Shown here piece after piece: positions 1 to 8,096 of a stretch of DNA of 64,000 bases. The stretch is taken from assembly GCF_016583745.1 (NCBI RefSeq), contig NZ_NRRQ01000015.1, forward strand, positions 1 through 64,000. Reading direction: 5' to 3'. Positions within the stretch are counted from its first letter, which is position 1. Each line of letters begins with the position of its first letter. A model generated the notes under the pieces. The model was not told the DNA's origin and searched no databases. It saw nothing but the letters and a program-made list of their open reading frames with translations. The position numbers and the translations under genes were made by a program. The DNA comes from Chromatium okenii (lineage in GTDB: Bacteria; Pseudomonadota; Gammaproteobacteria; Chromatiales; Chromatiaceae).

Positions 1-54
1 GTGTTAGGCATACCGCCAGCGTTCAATCTGAGCCAGGATCAAACTCTTCAGTTT
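1..54 (-). rRNA. rrs: 16S ribosomal RNA, 5' end only
   Basis: The reverse complement begins AAACTGAAGAGTTTGATCCT and continues with the conserved helix around GGCTCAGATTGAACGCTGGC, the universal 5' start of bacterial 16S rRNA. Only the first ~54 nt are present; the gene continues leftwards out of the window. The mature 5' end is placed by comparison with the E. coli start AAATTGAAGAG. Confidence 0.97.
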
Positions 55-173
55 AATTCCTTCATACCATTTAATTGGTATTATTCGTGCTCAACGAATT
101 CTTCATAATGAAGATACTCGTTAATATCTCTTCATTCACCCGAAGCGATACTCGAAGCATCCACACAAATTAT

Positions 174-194
174 CTGAACAAATTGTTAAAGAAC
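174..194 (-). promoter_or_regulatory. rRNA leader antitermination boxA
   Basis: On the minus strand the leader contains GTTCTTTAACAATTTGTTCA. This matches the boxA element of gammaproteobacterial rrn leaders (consensus TGCTCTTTAACA), which binds NusB/NusE to protect rRNA transcription from Rho. It lies about 120 nt upstream of mature 16S and downstream of the P2 promoter, as expected. Confidence 0.85.
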
Positions 195-259
195 TGGGTC
201 AAACTTCACTTTCTTATTCGGTCATTAACGACAAAACAATTGTTCGTTAAGAGCGGCGC

Positions 260-287
260 ATTCTACAGCCTTTCATTCTGCTGTCAA
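260..287 (-). promoter_or_regulatory. rRNA operon promoter P2
   Basis: On the minus strand TTGACA (287-282) is followed by a 16-bp spacer and TAGAAT (265-260), then a GC-rich discriminator GCGCCGC. The 16-bp spacing and GC-rich discriminator are typical of stringently controlled rRNA promoters. It reads towards 16S. Confidence 0.85.
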
Positions 288-396
288 CGTTTTATTTCGT
301 GGCGTTGACGACTTTCTGACTGCTTCACTGCCTTAAGGTTACTGTTGTGCGCTATTCGCGTTGCAGCAGTAGTGTTATTCCCTAAGTGAGCCGCGC

Positions 397-424
397 ATTC
401 TAGCAGCGGCTGCCGAAATGTCAA
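397..424 (-). promoter_or_regulatory. rRNA operon promoter P1 with AT-rich UP-like tract
   Basis: On the minus strand TTGACA (424-419), a 16-bp spacer and TAGAAT (402-397) are followed by GCGCGGC. An A/T-rich run sits directly upstream of the -35 (around 425-440), as in UP elements. It has the same layout as P2, 137 bp further upstream. The rest of 55-516 holds only this leader and promoter DNA; no gene is seen. Confidence 0.85.
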
Positions 425-516
425 AAAAAATTATCGTTACAGCAACACTTCAACTCAGCATTTTCAGCTTTTCTACATGTAACACGCTGAAAACCAAGCG
501 ACATCTCAAGTAATAA

Positions 517-592
517 TGGGGTGGACGATGGGAGTTGAACCCACTACACCTGGAATCACAATCCAGTGCCTAACCGTTCGGCCTCGCCCACC
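517..592 (-). tRNA. tRNA-His(GTG)
   Basis: The cloverleaf on the minus strand has anticodon stem-loop CTGGA-TTGTGAT-TCCAG with anticodon GTG. The acceptor arms GTGGGCG/CGTCCAC pair, an extra 5' G (G-1) faces C73 as in histidine tRNAs, and CCA is encoded. It is the third gene of a leftward Pro-Arg-His cluster just upstream of rRNA promoter P1. Confidence 0.95.
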
Positions 593-654
593 AGCGAAAA
601 TCATCTAATTACAAGCGTTCAATACTCAAAACGCAGTTTAGTTCAGTAATCAAT

Positions 655-732
<78 letters not shown>

Positions 733-777
733 TTTACTAAGCGTAATGCGCGAAAAACTAAATTGTTTAACAAAAAA

Positions 778-854
778 TGGTCGGGGTAGAGGGATTCGAA
801 CCCCCGACATCCTGCTCCCAAAGCAGGCGCGCTACCAGACTGCGCTATACCCCG
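778..854 (-). tRNA. tRNA-Pro(TGG)
   Basis: The cloverleaf on the minus strand has acceptor CGGGGTA/TACCCCG, anticodon stem CCTGC/GCAGG around loop TTTGGGA (anticodon TGG), T-loop GTTCGAATCC and encoded CCA. It is the first gene of the leftward Pro-Arg-His cluster. Confidence 0.95.
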
Positions 855-890
855 AAATCAAGCATTAAATTGTCTGCAACAAGGGACGTC

Positions 891-920
891 AATGTACGCG
901 TATGACTACTTTTTAGTCAA
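891..920 (-). promoter_or_regulatory. Predicted promoter of the Pro-Arg-His tRNA cluster
   Basis: On the minus strand TTGACT (920-915), an 18-bp spacer and TACATT (896-891) lie about 35 bp before the tRNA-Pro 5' end. Placement and consensus fit a sigma-70 promoter. It is called by eye only. Confidence 0.5.
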
Positions 921-962
921 CTAAAATTTCTATCTTCCACACATCTCATTCTCAAACTGCGC

Positions 963-999
963 CAGCCGAGCGGGGAACGCGCCGTCCCGCGCTCGGCTG
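963..999 (-). terminator. Hairpin after the DegP-type protease gene
   Basis: A perfect 10-bp inverted repeat CAGCCGAGCG/CGCTCGGCTG with a GC-rich loop lies just past the protease stop codon. It lacks a long T-run on the minus strand, so it may be an mRNA-stabilising hairpin or a weak terminator. Confidence 0.5.
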
Positions 1000-1005
1000 C
1001 TTTGC

Positions 1006-2457
1006 TTACAATGGCACCGCCACAAATAGCGCCTGACCGCCTTGTTCAACCAATAAAATCAAGGTTTGACGCTGTTCCGTCACGGCTTTGCGCACCGCCG
1101 CCGCAAAACTTGCTGGCGAATCGACCGGCTCCGCGCCAACCATCGCAATCACCGCGCCCGCTTCAATGCCCGCTCGCGCCGCCGTGCTCCCCGGCTGCAC
1201 TCGTGCTACAAAAACGCCTTGTAAATCAGGATCAAGACCCTGTTGGCGACACAACGCCGGCGTCAACGCCACCACCGCCATTCCCAACACCGCTTGATTT
1301 GCATCTGGCTGCGTCGGATCGGACGCTGTCGCCGCCTGCGCCTGATCCGGCAGCACTCCCACCGTCACCGCTACCTGCCAAGGTTTGCCATGCCGCCAGA
1401 CCTCCAAATTGATCCGCGTCCCGGCTGCCGTCGCTGCGACCCGTTTCGGCAAATCTTTTGGAGATTCAATCGCTTCGCCGTTAATGCTGACAATCACATC
1501 GCCCACGCGCAGATTGCTCTGGCTGGCGGGACCATTCGGAATGACTTCTGCCACCAGCACCCCGCCTGGTTTATTCAGCCCCAATCCCGCCGCCAATTCT
1601 GGCGTCAGTGCTTGAATTTGAATGCCAAGCCAGCCGCGCTCGACATGCCCGTTTTTGCGCAACTGACCGACCACCTGCTTGACCGTTTCCGCCGGAATCG
1701 CAAAGCCAATGCCGACATTGCCGCCGGTTGGCGAAAAAATCGCCGTGTTGACGCCGATCACGCGCCCGCTCGTATCAAACAGCGGACCGCCCGAATTGCC
1801 GCGATTGATCGCCGCGTCGATTTGCAAATAGTCGTCATACGGTCCGGCGTGAATGTCGCGTCCCCGCGCCGAAATAATTCCCGCGTTGACCGAGCCGCCC
1901 AGCCCAAACGGATTGCCGACCGCCAACACCCAATCACCGACTCGCGCCCGTGTGGAATCGCCAAACTCTACCGCTGCCAGCGGTTTGCCCGCAGTAATTT
2001 TCAACAACGCCAGATCGCTTTTTTCATCATAACCAACGATTTGCGCGACATGACTTGAACCATCGTTGAGCACCACCGTGATTTCAGTTGCGCCCTCAAT
2101 CACATGATGATTCGTCACCACCAAACCATCGGCGTCGATGATAAAACCCGATCCCTGACCCTGCATTTGATGCGGGGTGGGACTGCTGCGCTCTTCAAAA
2201 AAGCGCCGGAAAAACTCCGGCACCGGCAAATTATCCGGCATCCCCGGCTGCCCGCGCAGTGCCAACGGCTGATCGGCAGTCGCCCGCACCTGCACATTGA
2301 CCACCGCTGGCGACACCCGCTCGGCAACATCCGCAAAACTCGGCAGTGCCGCCTGCGCCAACACTGGCATGGCGGGACTCACGAGCACCAGCGCCAGCAC
2401 TCCAATCAACCCGCTGCGCCGGAACTGGTTTGGAATTGATGCAGTTGCTTGCTTCAC
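1006..2457 (-). CDS. degP: Periplasmic Do-family serine protease (DegP/DegQ/MucD type)
   Basis: 483 aa with an N-terminal hydrophobic export signal (residues ~14-36, cut site probably after VLAQA). A trypsin-like protease domain carries the full triad: His118 (TNHHV), Asp148 (KSDLAL) and Ser222 (GNSGGP). Two PDZ domains follow (~residues 270-370 and ~385-475). Family members degrade or refold misfolded envelope proteins, and some release envelope-stress sigma factors by cleaving anti-sigma factors. Length and order of domains are normal for the family. DegP, DegQ and MucD cannot be told apart from sequence alone; no rseA/mucA gene lies next to it. It is transcribed alone, leftwards, towards the tRNA cluster. 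Confidence 0.93.
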   Translation of the reverse strand: MKQATASIPNQFRRSGLIGVLALVLVSPAMPVLAQAALPSFADVAERVSPAVVNVQVRATADQPLALRGQPGMPDNLPVPEFFRRFFEERSSPTPHQMQGQGSGFIIDADGLVVTNHHVIEGATEITVVLNDGSSHVAQIVGYDEKSDLALLKITAGKPLAAVEFGDSTRARVGDWVLAVGNPFGLGGSVNAGIISARGRDIHAGPYDDYLQIDAAINRGNSGGPLFDTSGRVIGVNTAIFSPTGGNVGIGFAIPAETVKQVVGQLRKNGHVERGWLGIQIQALTPELAAGLGLNKPGGVLVAEVIPNGPASQSNLRVGDVIVSINGEAIESPKDLPKRVAATAAGTRINLEVWRHGKPWQVAVTVGVLPDQAQAATASDPTQPDANQAVLGMAVVALTPALCRQQGLDPDLQGVFVARVQPGSTAARAGIEAGAVIAMVGAEPVDSPASFAAAVRKAVTEQRQTLILLVEQGGQALFVAVPL

Positions 2458-2569
2458 TTTGTTTCAACCCTCCACGTTAAATGCCCAAAAACAGGCGTTT
2501 AGTATTGGCAACGCCGCTCAAAATCAACTGGCAATTGCGCACCGCTGGCAGGTTTCCGCTCCGCGAGGC

Positions 2570-2603
2570 AAAAAAAACAGCGATCATCTGGATCGCTGTT
2601 TTC
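2570..2603 (-). terminator. Terminator of tRNA-Gly
   Basis: On the minus strand a perfect stem (AACAGCGATC/GATCGCTGTT, tetraloop) is followed by a run of eight T. This is a classical Rho-independent terminator about 10 nt after the tRNA 3' end. Confidence 0.85.
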
Positions 2604-2610
2604 TCAAATT

Positions 2611-2685
2611 TGGAGCGGGAAACGAGGTTCGAACTCGCGACCCCAACCTTGGCAAGGTTGTGCTCTACCACTGAGCTATTCCCGC
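2611..2685 (-). tRNA. tRNA-Gly(GCC)
   Basis: The minus-strand cloverleaf has acceptor GCGGGAA/TTCCCGC, anticodon stem CAACC/GGTTG around loop TTGCCAA (anticodon GCC), T-loop GTTCGAACC and encoded CCA. It is a single-gene unit with its own promoter and terminator. Confidence 0.95.
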
Positions 2686-2698
2686 TTTGAAGCCGGCA

Positions 2699-2726
2699 AT
2701 TTTAATGGGTTTCGGCGGGCTGTCAA
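2699..2726 (-). promoter_or_regulatory. Promoter of tRNA-Gly
   Basis: On the minus strand TTGACA (2726-2721), a 16-bp spacer and TAAAAT (2704-2699) end 13 bp before the mature tRNA. The discriminator GCCGGC is GC-rich, as in stable-RNA promoters under stringent control. Confidence 0.8.
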
Positions 2727-2739
2727 GTCACAAGTGACA

Positions 2740-2974
2740 ATTTGTCGTCACCGATACATTTTTCTTGAACATTGCTGAGTAATGCTCAACTGCCAATCTG
2801 AAGATTGGGGTGTATCTACCAAAGCTGCACAAGCGAATGCTTTTGCAGCGCGAACTCTTTGATGCGTTTCAAGTTTTACACCAGCAACTCGTGCTGGCAA
2901 CCGCATACTCGAACTTGTTAAAGAGCGTGATTTAGCAACACGGGCTTGGTTATCGCCATTAGGTACATGCTGCT
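2740..2974 (-). ncRNA. Possible structured leader or non-coding RNA upstream of tRNA-Gly
   Basis: No protein gene fits 2686-3117. Reading leftwards from the promoter at 3009-2981, the stretch has a boxA copy, a boxB-like hairpin, and further small hairpins (CCAATCT/AGATTGG near 2803-2818 and GCTGCA/TGCAGC near 2824-2850). No known RNA family (6S, tmRNA, SRP, RNase P) was recognised. It could be a long leader of tRNA-Gly, a remnant of an rRNA leader, or a separate small RNA. Confidence 0.25.
2881..2926 (-). promoter_or_regulatory. Orphan boxA plus boxB-like hairpin
   Basis: On the minus strand GCTCTTTAACA (2926-2916) matches the gammaproteobacterial boxA core better than the copy in the rRNA leader of this window. 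About 18 nt later a perfect CCAGCA/TGCTGG hairpin with a 5-nt loop (2897-2881) follows, resembling boxB. Such nut-like pairs normally mark rRNA or phage antitermination sites; here the only downstream gene is tRNA-Gly. Confidence 0.5.
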
Positions 2975-2980
2975 CGGTTT

Positions 2981-3009
2981 AGGATAACGACGGATTTTTG
3001 CACTGTCAA
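2981..3009 (-). promoter_or_regulatory. Strong-looking promoter upstream of the boxA leader
   Basis: On the minus strand TTGACA (3009-3004), a 17-bp spacer and TATCCT (2986-2981) form a good sigma-70 promoter. It lies about 300 bp before tRNA-Gly and just past the 3' end of speD. Confidence 0.6.
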
Positions 3010-3117
3010 AGTCGTTATCTGTAGAGATATGCTGGACTTAGCATTCCTAAATCATACTAAGCAAAACACAGTTTATTGAATACTATGTGGCAACCGCCAC
3101 CGCAGCGGGCGCAGCCG

Positions 3118-3939
3118 TCAATCCATAAATTCCAGATTGCGCCCGAGGTTGCGTCCATAAAAAATCTCGGTCAACTCACGCCGCAGCAATTTCTGGATGC
3201 GTTGATGTTCCTGCGGCGACAAATCTTTTGCTTCAACGCAGAACAAATAGTGATCGAGACTGAATTGTTTAATCACCATCTTGGTATGAAACAGGTTCTC
3301 TTGGTAAACATTCACATCCACCATCTGATAACGATTTTTCGTTTTTTTTGACAGATAGTTTTGAATAGAACTGATGTTGTGATCAATGAAATGCTTACGC
3401 CCGGTCACGTCCCGCGTAAAACCGCGCACCCGATAATCCATAATCACAATGTCGGATTCCAACGCATGAATCAAATAATTCAAAGCGCGTAATGGTGAAA
3501 TCCGTCCACAAGTGGACACATCAATATCTGCCCGAAAAGTACTAATGCCCGTCTGCGGATTGGTTTCAGGGTAAGTGTGGACAGTGATGTGACTTTTATC
3601 TAAATGCGCCACCACCGCATCCGGTAATGGTCCCGGCGTTGCCGTATTAGAAAGGTTCTCTGCAACAATGCCCTCCTCCGAAATCAACATCGTGACTGAT
3701 GCGCCTTGCGGCTCATAATCTTGATGCGCGATGTTGAGGATATTTGCCCCAATGATCTCTGCCACATCAGTCAAAATAGCCGTCAAACGAGCGGCGTTGT
3801 AAGCCTCATCAATATACGCAATGTAGGCTTCTCGCTGCTCCGCAGAATCGGCATAGCAGACATCGTATATGTTGAAGCTGAGGGTTTTGGTGAGATTATT
3901 AAAACCATGTAACCGCAGCTTCTTAAGCGTCATAGGCAT
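3118..3939 (-). CDS. speD: S-adenosylmethionine decarboxylase proenzyme
   Basis: 273 aa, closely similar along its length to the E. coli-type (class 1) SpeD. The enzyme decarboxylates SAM to give the aminopropyl donor for spermidine synthesis. The self-cleavage site is in [11 protein letters not shown]: Ser116 becomes the pyruvoyl group of the alpha chain. Conserved stretches such as [16 protein letters not shown] and YRVRGFTRD are present. A GAGGAGG ribosome site sits 11 nt before the first ATG. The C-terminus carries a short extra [12 protein letters not shown] tail. The gene stands alone; spermidine synthase (speE) is not adjacent. Confidence 0.97.
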   Translation of the reverse strand: MPMTLKKLRLHGFNNLTKTLSFNIYDVCYADSAEQREAYIAYIDEAYNAARLTAILTDVAEIIGANILNIAHQDYEPQGASVTMLISEEGIVAENLSNTATPGPLPDAVVAHLDKSHITVHTYPETNPQTGISTFRADIDVSTCGRISPLRALNYLIHALESDIVIMDYRVRGFTRDVTGRKHFIDHNISSIQNYLSKKTKNRYQMVDVNVYQENLFHTKMVIKQFSLDHYLFCVEAKDLSPQEHQRIQKLLRRELTEIFYGRNLGRNLEFMD

Positions 3940-4059
3940 TGTTGGAAAAACCTCCTCAGGTTTTTGATGTGCAATGAATAAGAATCGCGCAAACTACCGA
4001 TTAGATTCAGTCTGCGCAAGTGAATTTTGAGTGACTTTTTATCGCCAATGATGCCGCGC

Positions 4060-5535
4060 TCAGACCCAGCCCAGTCGCGCCACATTGCGCATCACCTCAG
4101 CATGATCGCTGTAGTCCTCTTTCCGCCCGTTGCGGTCGAGATACCGCTCGTGCCCCTTGCCAGCCAGCAGCGCCACCCACTGTTCTGCCGCTGAACAATG
4201 TTCTAACCAATCAAACAGATACGCCACCGCATCCGCCCGTTCGACCACCACCGCATGAGGCGCATCTGCCATGCCCGCCACAATTTCAGCGATGATCTGC
4301 GCCGGCGCTTCGGTGCGCGAATTGTCCGACGTGACCACGCAAAAATCCGAATGTCGCGCCACTGCCGCACCCATCAACGGGCGTTTGCTGTGATCCCGGT
4401 CGCCGCCGCAGCCAAACAGCGTCACAATTTTTGCGGTCGGAAAATCAGCGCGAATCGCCGTCAACATCGTCTCCAGCGCATCTGGCGTGTGCGCAAAATC
4501 AATCACGACGGTGCGGGTGCCGAATTGCTGACATTCAAACCGCCCCGCCACCGCCTGCAAATGTTGCCAATCCTCCCGCACATCCGTGCCGAGAATGCAG
4601 TCCGCCAGCGTCCGCGCCAGCGCGTAATTGTGGCGATTATGTGCCAAGGTGAGAAATGGTTTTGCCACCAGCGCCGCTGCATCCAGCGCCAGCTCCGGCA
4701 CCGTCAACACCGGCACCCGCGTCCTCCCGCTCGCCATCAGCCGCGCCGTCACCGCCGGGCGGCTACACCACAAACGTCCATTGTCCACAAGCAAATTCAG
4801 AATTTGCGCTTTGGCAGCAAAATATGCCGCCTCATCGTGGTGATAATCGAGATGATCTTGAGTGAAATTCGTCCAGCCCGCCGCACACAGCGGAATCCCA
4901 AACGCCCGCCCCTGATCGAGCGCATGACTGCTCAGTTCCATCACCACGACATCGCATTGATTTTGATAACAATGTAGCAACTGTTGCAATGCGATTTGTG
5001 GTGGTGACGTGAAGCCAGTTTCCAGCAGCAACATCCCGTTAAGAAATACCCCCAACGTGCCAATCGACAACACCCGCCGCCCGTGTGCCGCCAAAATCGC
5101 CTCCAGATATTTCACCGTCGTCGTCTTGCCGTTGGTGCCCGTGACGCCGATAAAACGCAGGCGAGCGGTCGCCAGCGGATAACAAAAATCACAAAACACG
5201 CCAACCACTTGCGCCCAATCGCTCGGCTGCACCACCAACACATGCCGATCAGCGAGGCGATCAACGCAGTCCAGATGTCGATTTGTGACGATCACCGCCG
5301 CCGCGCAGTCGGCAAGATAACGGGTGTAGATTTCCGTATCGCTGCGCCCATCGTCAAAGCGTTGAAAAAACAAAATGGAACCGGCATCGCACGCATCGGC
5401 ACGCCATTGAATGTTAGTCGGCTGCGCGGGCGCGGGTGGCTGTTGTTCCCACACCACAGGCAGCGTGGTGAGTAATTGAGACAGTGGATTAAATGGCATG
5501 GATGTGATGTCAATCGTGAATGAATGCAGCGACAT
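4060..5535 (-). CDS. murE: MurE-family Mur ligase (UDP-MurNAc-tripeptide synthetase-like)
   Basis: 491 aa Mur ligase. It has an N-terminal UDP-binding domain, a central ATPase domain with P-loop GVTGTNGKTTT, the ELSSHAL and DHLDYH motifs, the carbamylated-lysine region AAKAQIL, and a C-terminal ligase domain. MurE adds the third amino acid to UDP-MurNAc-L-Ala-D-Glu. The meso-diaminopimelate recognition motif DNPR appears here as DNSR, keeping the key Arg but losing Pro. The gene is outside any mur/fts cluster, so it may be a paralogue rather than the main MurE. The start may instead be the internal ATG 12 codons on (MPFNPLSQ). It is divergent from the serralysin gene. Confidence 0.8.
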   Translation of the reverse strand: MSLHSFTIDITSMPFNPLSQLLTTLPVVWEQQPPAPAQPTNIQWRADACDAGSILFFQRFDDGRSDTEIYTRYLADCAAAVIVTNRHLDCVDRLADRHVLVVQPSDWAQVVGVFCDFCYPLATARLRFIGVTGTNGKTTTVKYLEAILAAHGRRVLSIGTLGVFLNGMLLLETGFTSPPQIALQQLLHCYQNQCDVVVMELSSHALDQGRAFGIPLCAAGWTNFTQDHLDYHHDEAAYFAAKAQILNLLVDNGRLWCSRPAVTARLMASGRTRVPVLTVPELALDAAALVAKPFLTLAHNRHNYALARTLADCILGTDVREDWQHLQAVAGRFECQQFGTRTVVIDFAHTPDALETMLTAIRADFPTAKIVTLFGCGGDRDHSKRPLMGAAVARHSDFCVVTSDNSRTEAPAQIIAEIVAGMADAPHAVVVERADAVAYLFDWLEHCSAAEQWVALLAGKGHERYLDRNGRKEDYSDHAEVMRNVARLGWV

Positions 5536-5637
5536 TGTTACCGAGGAGCGCAGCGCCGTCGATATGGGTTATGGATTGATGCGCAGCGAGACTGGAGTAT
5601 TTCAATAGCCATTTTTATACAAAACAACTGGAGTATT

Positions 5638-7971
5638 ATGATGACCACCATTAGCGATATTAGCGCCATTCCTGTATCTGGTGATGCGCTGGTTGATGCG
5701 TTAATTGCCGAAGGACCATCGTGGAATTATTTATTGCCCGACGTGGGCAATGTTTTATCTTATACCTTCACCAATGACGGCACGCACTCCAGCGGCATTT
5801 CCAGCATCAACACCTTTAATAAGGAACAAAAAAGTGCGGTGCGGGATGCGCTGGCGTATGTCGCAAGCGTCACTGGCATTGATTTTGTTGAAACTAGCTC
5901 TGCGTCACAAGCGCAATTTGCTTTTTTTAACGCCAATTTATCTGGTGCCAATGTATCGGGCTTGACTAGTTGGGAATCCAGTTATTCTTACACCAGCGGC
6001 GAAGTGCTGCTGTCTTATGCGATCAGTGCAGATATTTTTCTGGACAGCGTTGATTTTAAGGATAATTTGAATCCAGAACAGGGCAGCGAAGGCTATCAAG
6101 TATTGTTGCATGAAATCGGTCACGCGCTCGGCTTGAAACATCCATTTGAAGGCAATATAAAATTGCCAACCGCAATTGATAATACCGATCACACGTTAAT
6201 GTCATATACCTGGACTGGTGAAGCAAAAGCGGTTTATCAAGAATATGATTTAGCGGCATTATGGTGGATTTATGGCGGCGACGGTTTGGGTGGCGAATAT
6301 GGCGTTAATTCCGTCAATGGCTCCACTTTAACGCCAGCCAGTGCGCCACTTTTACCCGTCAATCAATCGCTCACTGGCACCGCTCTCTCTGATTTTTTAA
6401 CTGGCGCAGCGGGCAATGATTCACTCGCGGGCTTAAATGGCAATGATACATTTAATGGCGGCTTGGGCAATGATTCTATTAACGGCGGTGCGGGCATTGA
6501 TACTGCCATTTATAGCGGCGCAGCAGCGGAATATCAGCTCACCCGCAGCGGTCTGAATTGGACGCTGACGACCGGCGCGAGCGGTGAAGGCACCGATCTG
6601 CTGACTGGCATCGAATGGCTGCAATTCGGCGACGGGACGATGCGGCGCTTGACGCTCGCGCCTGCTGATTTCAACGGCGACGGCGTGAGCGATATTTTGT
6701 GGCGCAATTCTGCCACAAGTGCTAACGCAGTGTGGAAAAGCGGCAACAGTGCGACAAAACAAACTGTGACGACGCAGGCGGATAAAAATTCGCAAGTCGC
6801 CGGCGTTGGCGATTTCAACGGTGACGGCGTGAGCGATATTCTGTGGCGCAATGGCAACACTGGCGCAAATGTAATTTGGAAAAGTGGCAACAGTGCGACG
6901 CAGCAAACTGTGACGACGTTGGCAGATAAAAACGCGCAAGTCGTCGGCGTCGGCGATTTCAACGGTGACGGCATAAGCGATGTTCTGTGGCGTAATTCTA
7001 CCACAGGCGCAAATACAGTGTGGAAAAGTGGCAACAGTGCGACGCAGCAAACTGTGATGGCGCAGGCGGATCAAAATTGGCAAGTCGTCGGCGTTGGCGA
7101 TTTCAACGGCGATGGCGTGAGCGATGTTTTGTGGCGCAATTTTGCCACAGGCGCTAACGCAGTGTGGAAAAGTGGCAACGGTGCGACGCAGCAGCCTGTG
7201 ACGACGCAGGCGGATCAAAATTGGCAGGTTGCAGGTGTCGGCGATTTCAACGGCGACGGCGTGAGCGATATTCTGTGGCGCAATGCCAACACTGGTGCAA
7301 ATGTAATTTGGAAAAGCGGCAACAGTGCGACAAAACAAACTGTGGCGGCGCAGGCGGATCAAAATTGGCAAGTCGTCGGCGTTGGCGATTTCAACGGCGA
7401 TGGCGTGAGTGATATTCTGTGGCGCAATGCCAACACTGGTGCCGATGCGATCTGGAAAAGTGGTAATAGTGCGACGAAACAGGCGGTTGCGACGATCAGC
7501 AGTCAAGATTGGCAAATCGTGGACGCGCTCGCCAGCGGCGATCTGCTGCGCGGCGGCAGCGGTCATAACGTGCTCATTGGTACGCTGACCGCTGATGTGC
7601 TGCGCGGTGGCGCGGGCAATGATGTGCTGACGGGCGGCGCGGGGCGCGATCTGTTTCGTTTTGAGACTGCGCCGAATGCGATAACAAATTCCGATCAAAT
7701 CAAGGACTTCACGGTCGCCGTTGATCAATTGCAATTGGAAAATGCGGTTTTTCGGGCGTTGACGGCGACCGGCACTTTGGCGGCGGGGCTGTTGCGCAGC
7801 GGGGCAAAAGTGACCACCGCTGCGGATGCCAACGATTTTCTGCTGTATGACCAGAGCACGGGGGCGCTGTATTACGACGCGGATGGTTCCGGCAGCGCGG
7901 CTGCGCCAATCCAGATCGTGACGCTGCTCGGACAGCCGGCGTTGACCGCTGCCGAGGTGGTGGTGATTTGA
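5638..7971 (+). CDS. Secreted serralysin-like RTX zinc metalloprotease with tandem VCBS repeats
   Basis: 777 aa from the ATG at 5638, which has a GGAG site eight bases upstream (an in-frame extension to 5524 overlaps the murE-like start and is unlikely). No Sec signal is seen. A metzincin catalytic domain has the zinc site HEIGHALGLKH (His158, Glu159, His162, His168) and a Met-turn (LMSYT). It is followed by RTX nonapeptides (GGLGNDSI, GGAGID; ~residues 255-290), six 49-residue DFNGDGVSDILW repeats, a second RTX block (GGAGNDVLTGGAGRD) and a serralysin-type C-terminal domain. The family leaves the cell by type I secretion via an uncleaved C-terminal signal and binds calcium in RTX turns. No type I secretion genes are in this window. 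Substrate unknown. Confidence 0.9.
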   Translation: MMTTISDISAIPVSGDALVDALIAEGPSWNYLLPDVGNVLSYTFTNDGTHSSGISSINTFNKEQKSAVRDALAYVASVTGIDFVETSSASQAQFAFFNANLSGANVSGLTSWESSYSYTSGEVLLSYAISADIFLDSVDFKDNLNPEQGSEGYQVLLHEIGHALGLKHPFEGNIKLPTAIDNTDHTLMSYTWTGEAKAVYQEYDLAALWWIYGGDGLGGEYGVNSVNGSTLTPASAPLLPVNQSLTGTALSDFLTGAAGNDSLAGLNGNDTFNGGLGNDSINGGAGIDTAIYSGAAAEYQLTRSGLNWTLTTGASGEGTDLLTGIEWLQFGDGTMRRLTLAPADFNGDGVSDILWRNSATSANAVWKSGNSATKQTVTTQADKNSQVAGVGDFNGDGVSDILWRNGNTGANVIWKSGNSATQQTVTTLADKNAQVVGVGDFNGDGISDVLWRNSTTGANTVWKSGNSATQQTVMAQADQNWQVVGVGDFNGDGVSDVLWRNFATGANAVWKSGNGATQQPVTTQADQNWQVAGVGDFNGDGVSDILWRNANTGANVIWKSGNSATKQTVAAQADQNWQVVGVGDFNGDGVSDILWRNANTGADAIWKSGNSATKQAVATISSQDWQIVDALASGDLLRGGSGHNVLIGTLTADVLRGGAGNDVLTGGAGRDLFRFETAPNAITNSDQIKDFTVAVDQLQLENAVFRALTATGTLAAGLLRSGAKVTTAADANDFLLYDQSTGALYYDADGSGSAAAPIQIVTLLGQPALTAAEVVVI
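6664..7545 (+). repeat. Six tandem 147-bp repeats (VCBS/FG-GAP type) inside the protease gene
   Basis: Six head-to-tail 49-codon units each begin DFNGDGxSDxLWRN and contain WKSGN. The DxNGDGxSD core is a calcium-binding loop typical of VCBS/FG-GAP beta-propeller blades. Units are nearly identical in DNA as well as protein, pointing to recent duplication or homogenisation. Copy number could vary between strains. Confidence 0.92.
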
Positions 7972-8096
7972 GCAGGCGTCGCCGCGAGTGGTGAGACATC
8001 GCGCTAACATAACGGCGCTTGCTCTGGTGCCGGTGGGGTTGAATGCTTGTCTCGTCCCGACCGGATTGGTTTCTTTTTTAGGACGTCATCTCGTTT

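Noticed and set aside
75-308. 77-codon open frame in the rRNA leader
   Set aside because: It overlaps boxA and promoter P2 on the opposite strand and has no protein similarity.
5524-5637. Upstream start for the serralysin-like gene
   Set aside because: The extension overlaps the divergent murE-like start and is not protease-like; the ATG at 5638 has a better GGAG site.
6664-7545. Regular repeats considered as a CRISPR array
   Set aside because: The 147-bp units are coding, contiguous and without unique spacers.
6433-8010. Antisense open frame of about 525 codons opposite the protease repeats
   Set aside because: Repeat-derived shadow frame: its protein repeats simply mirror the 147-bp units.
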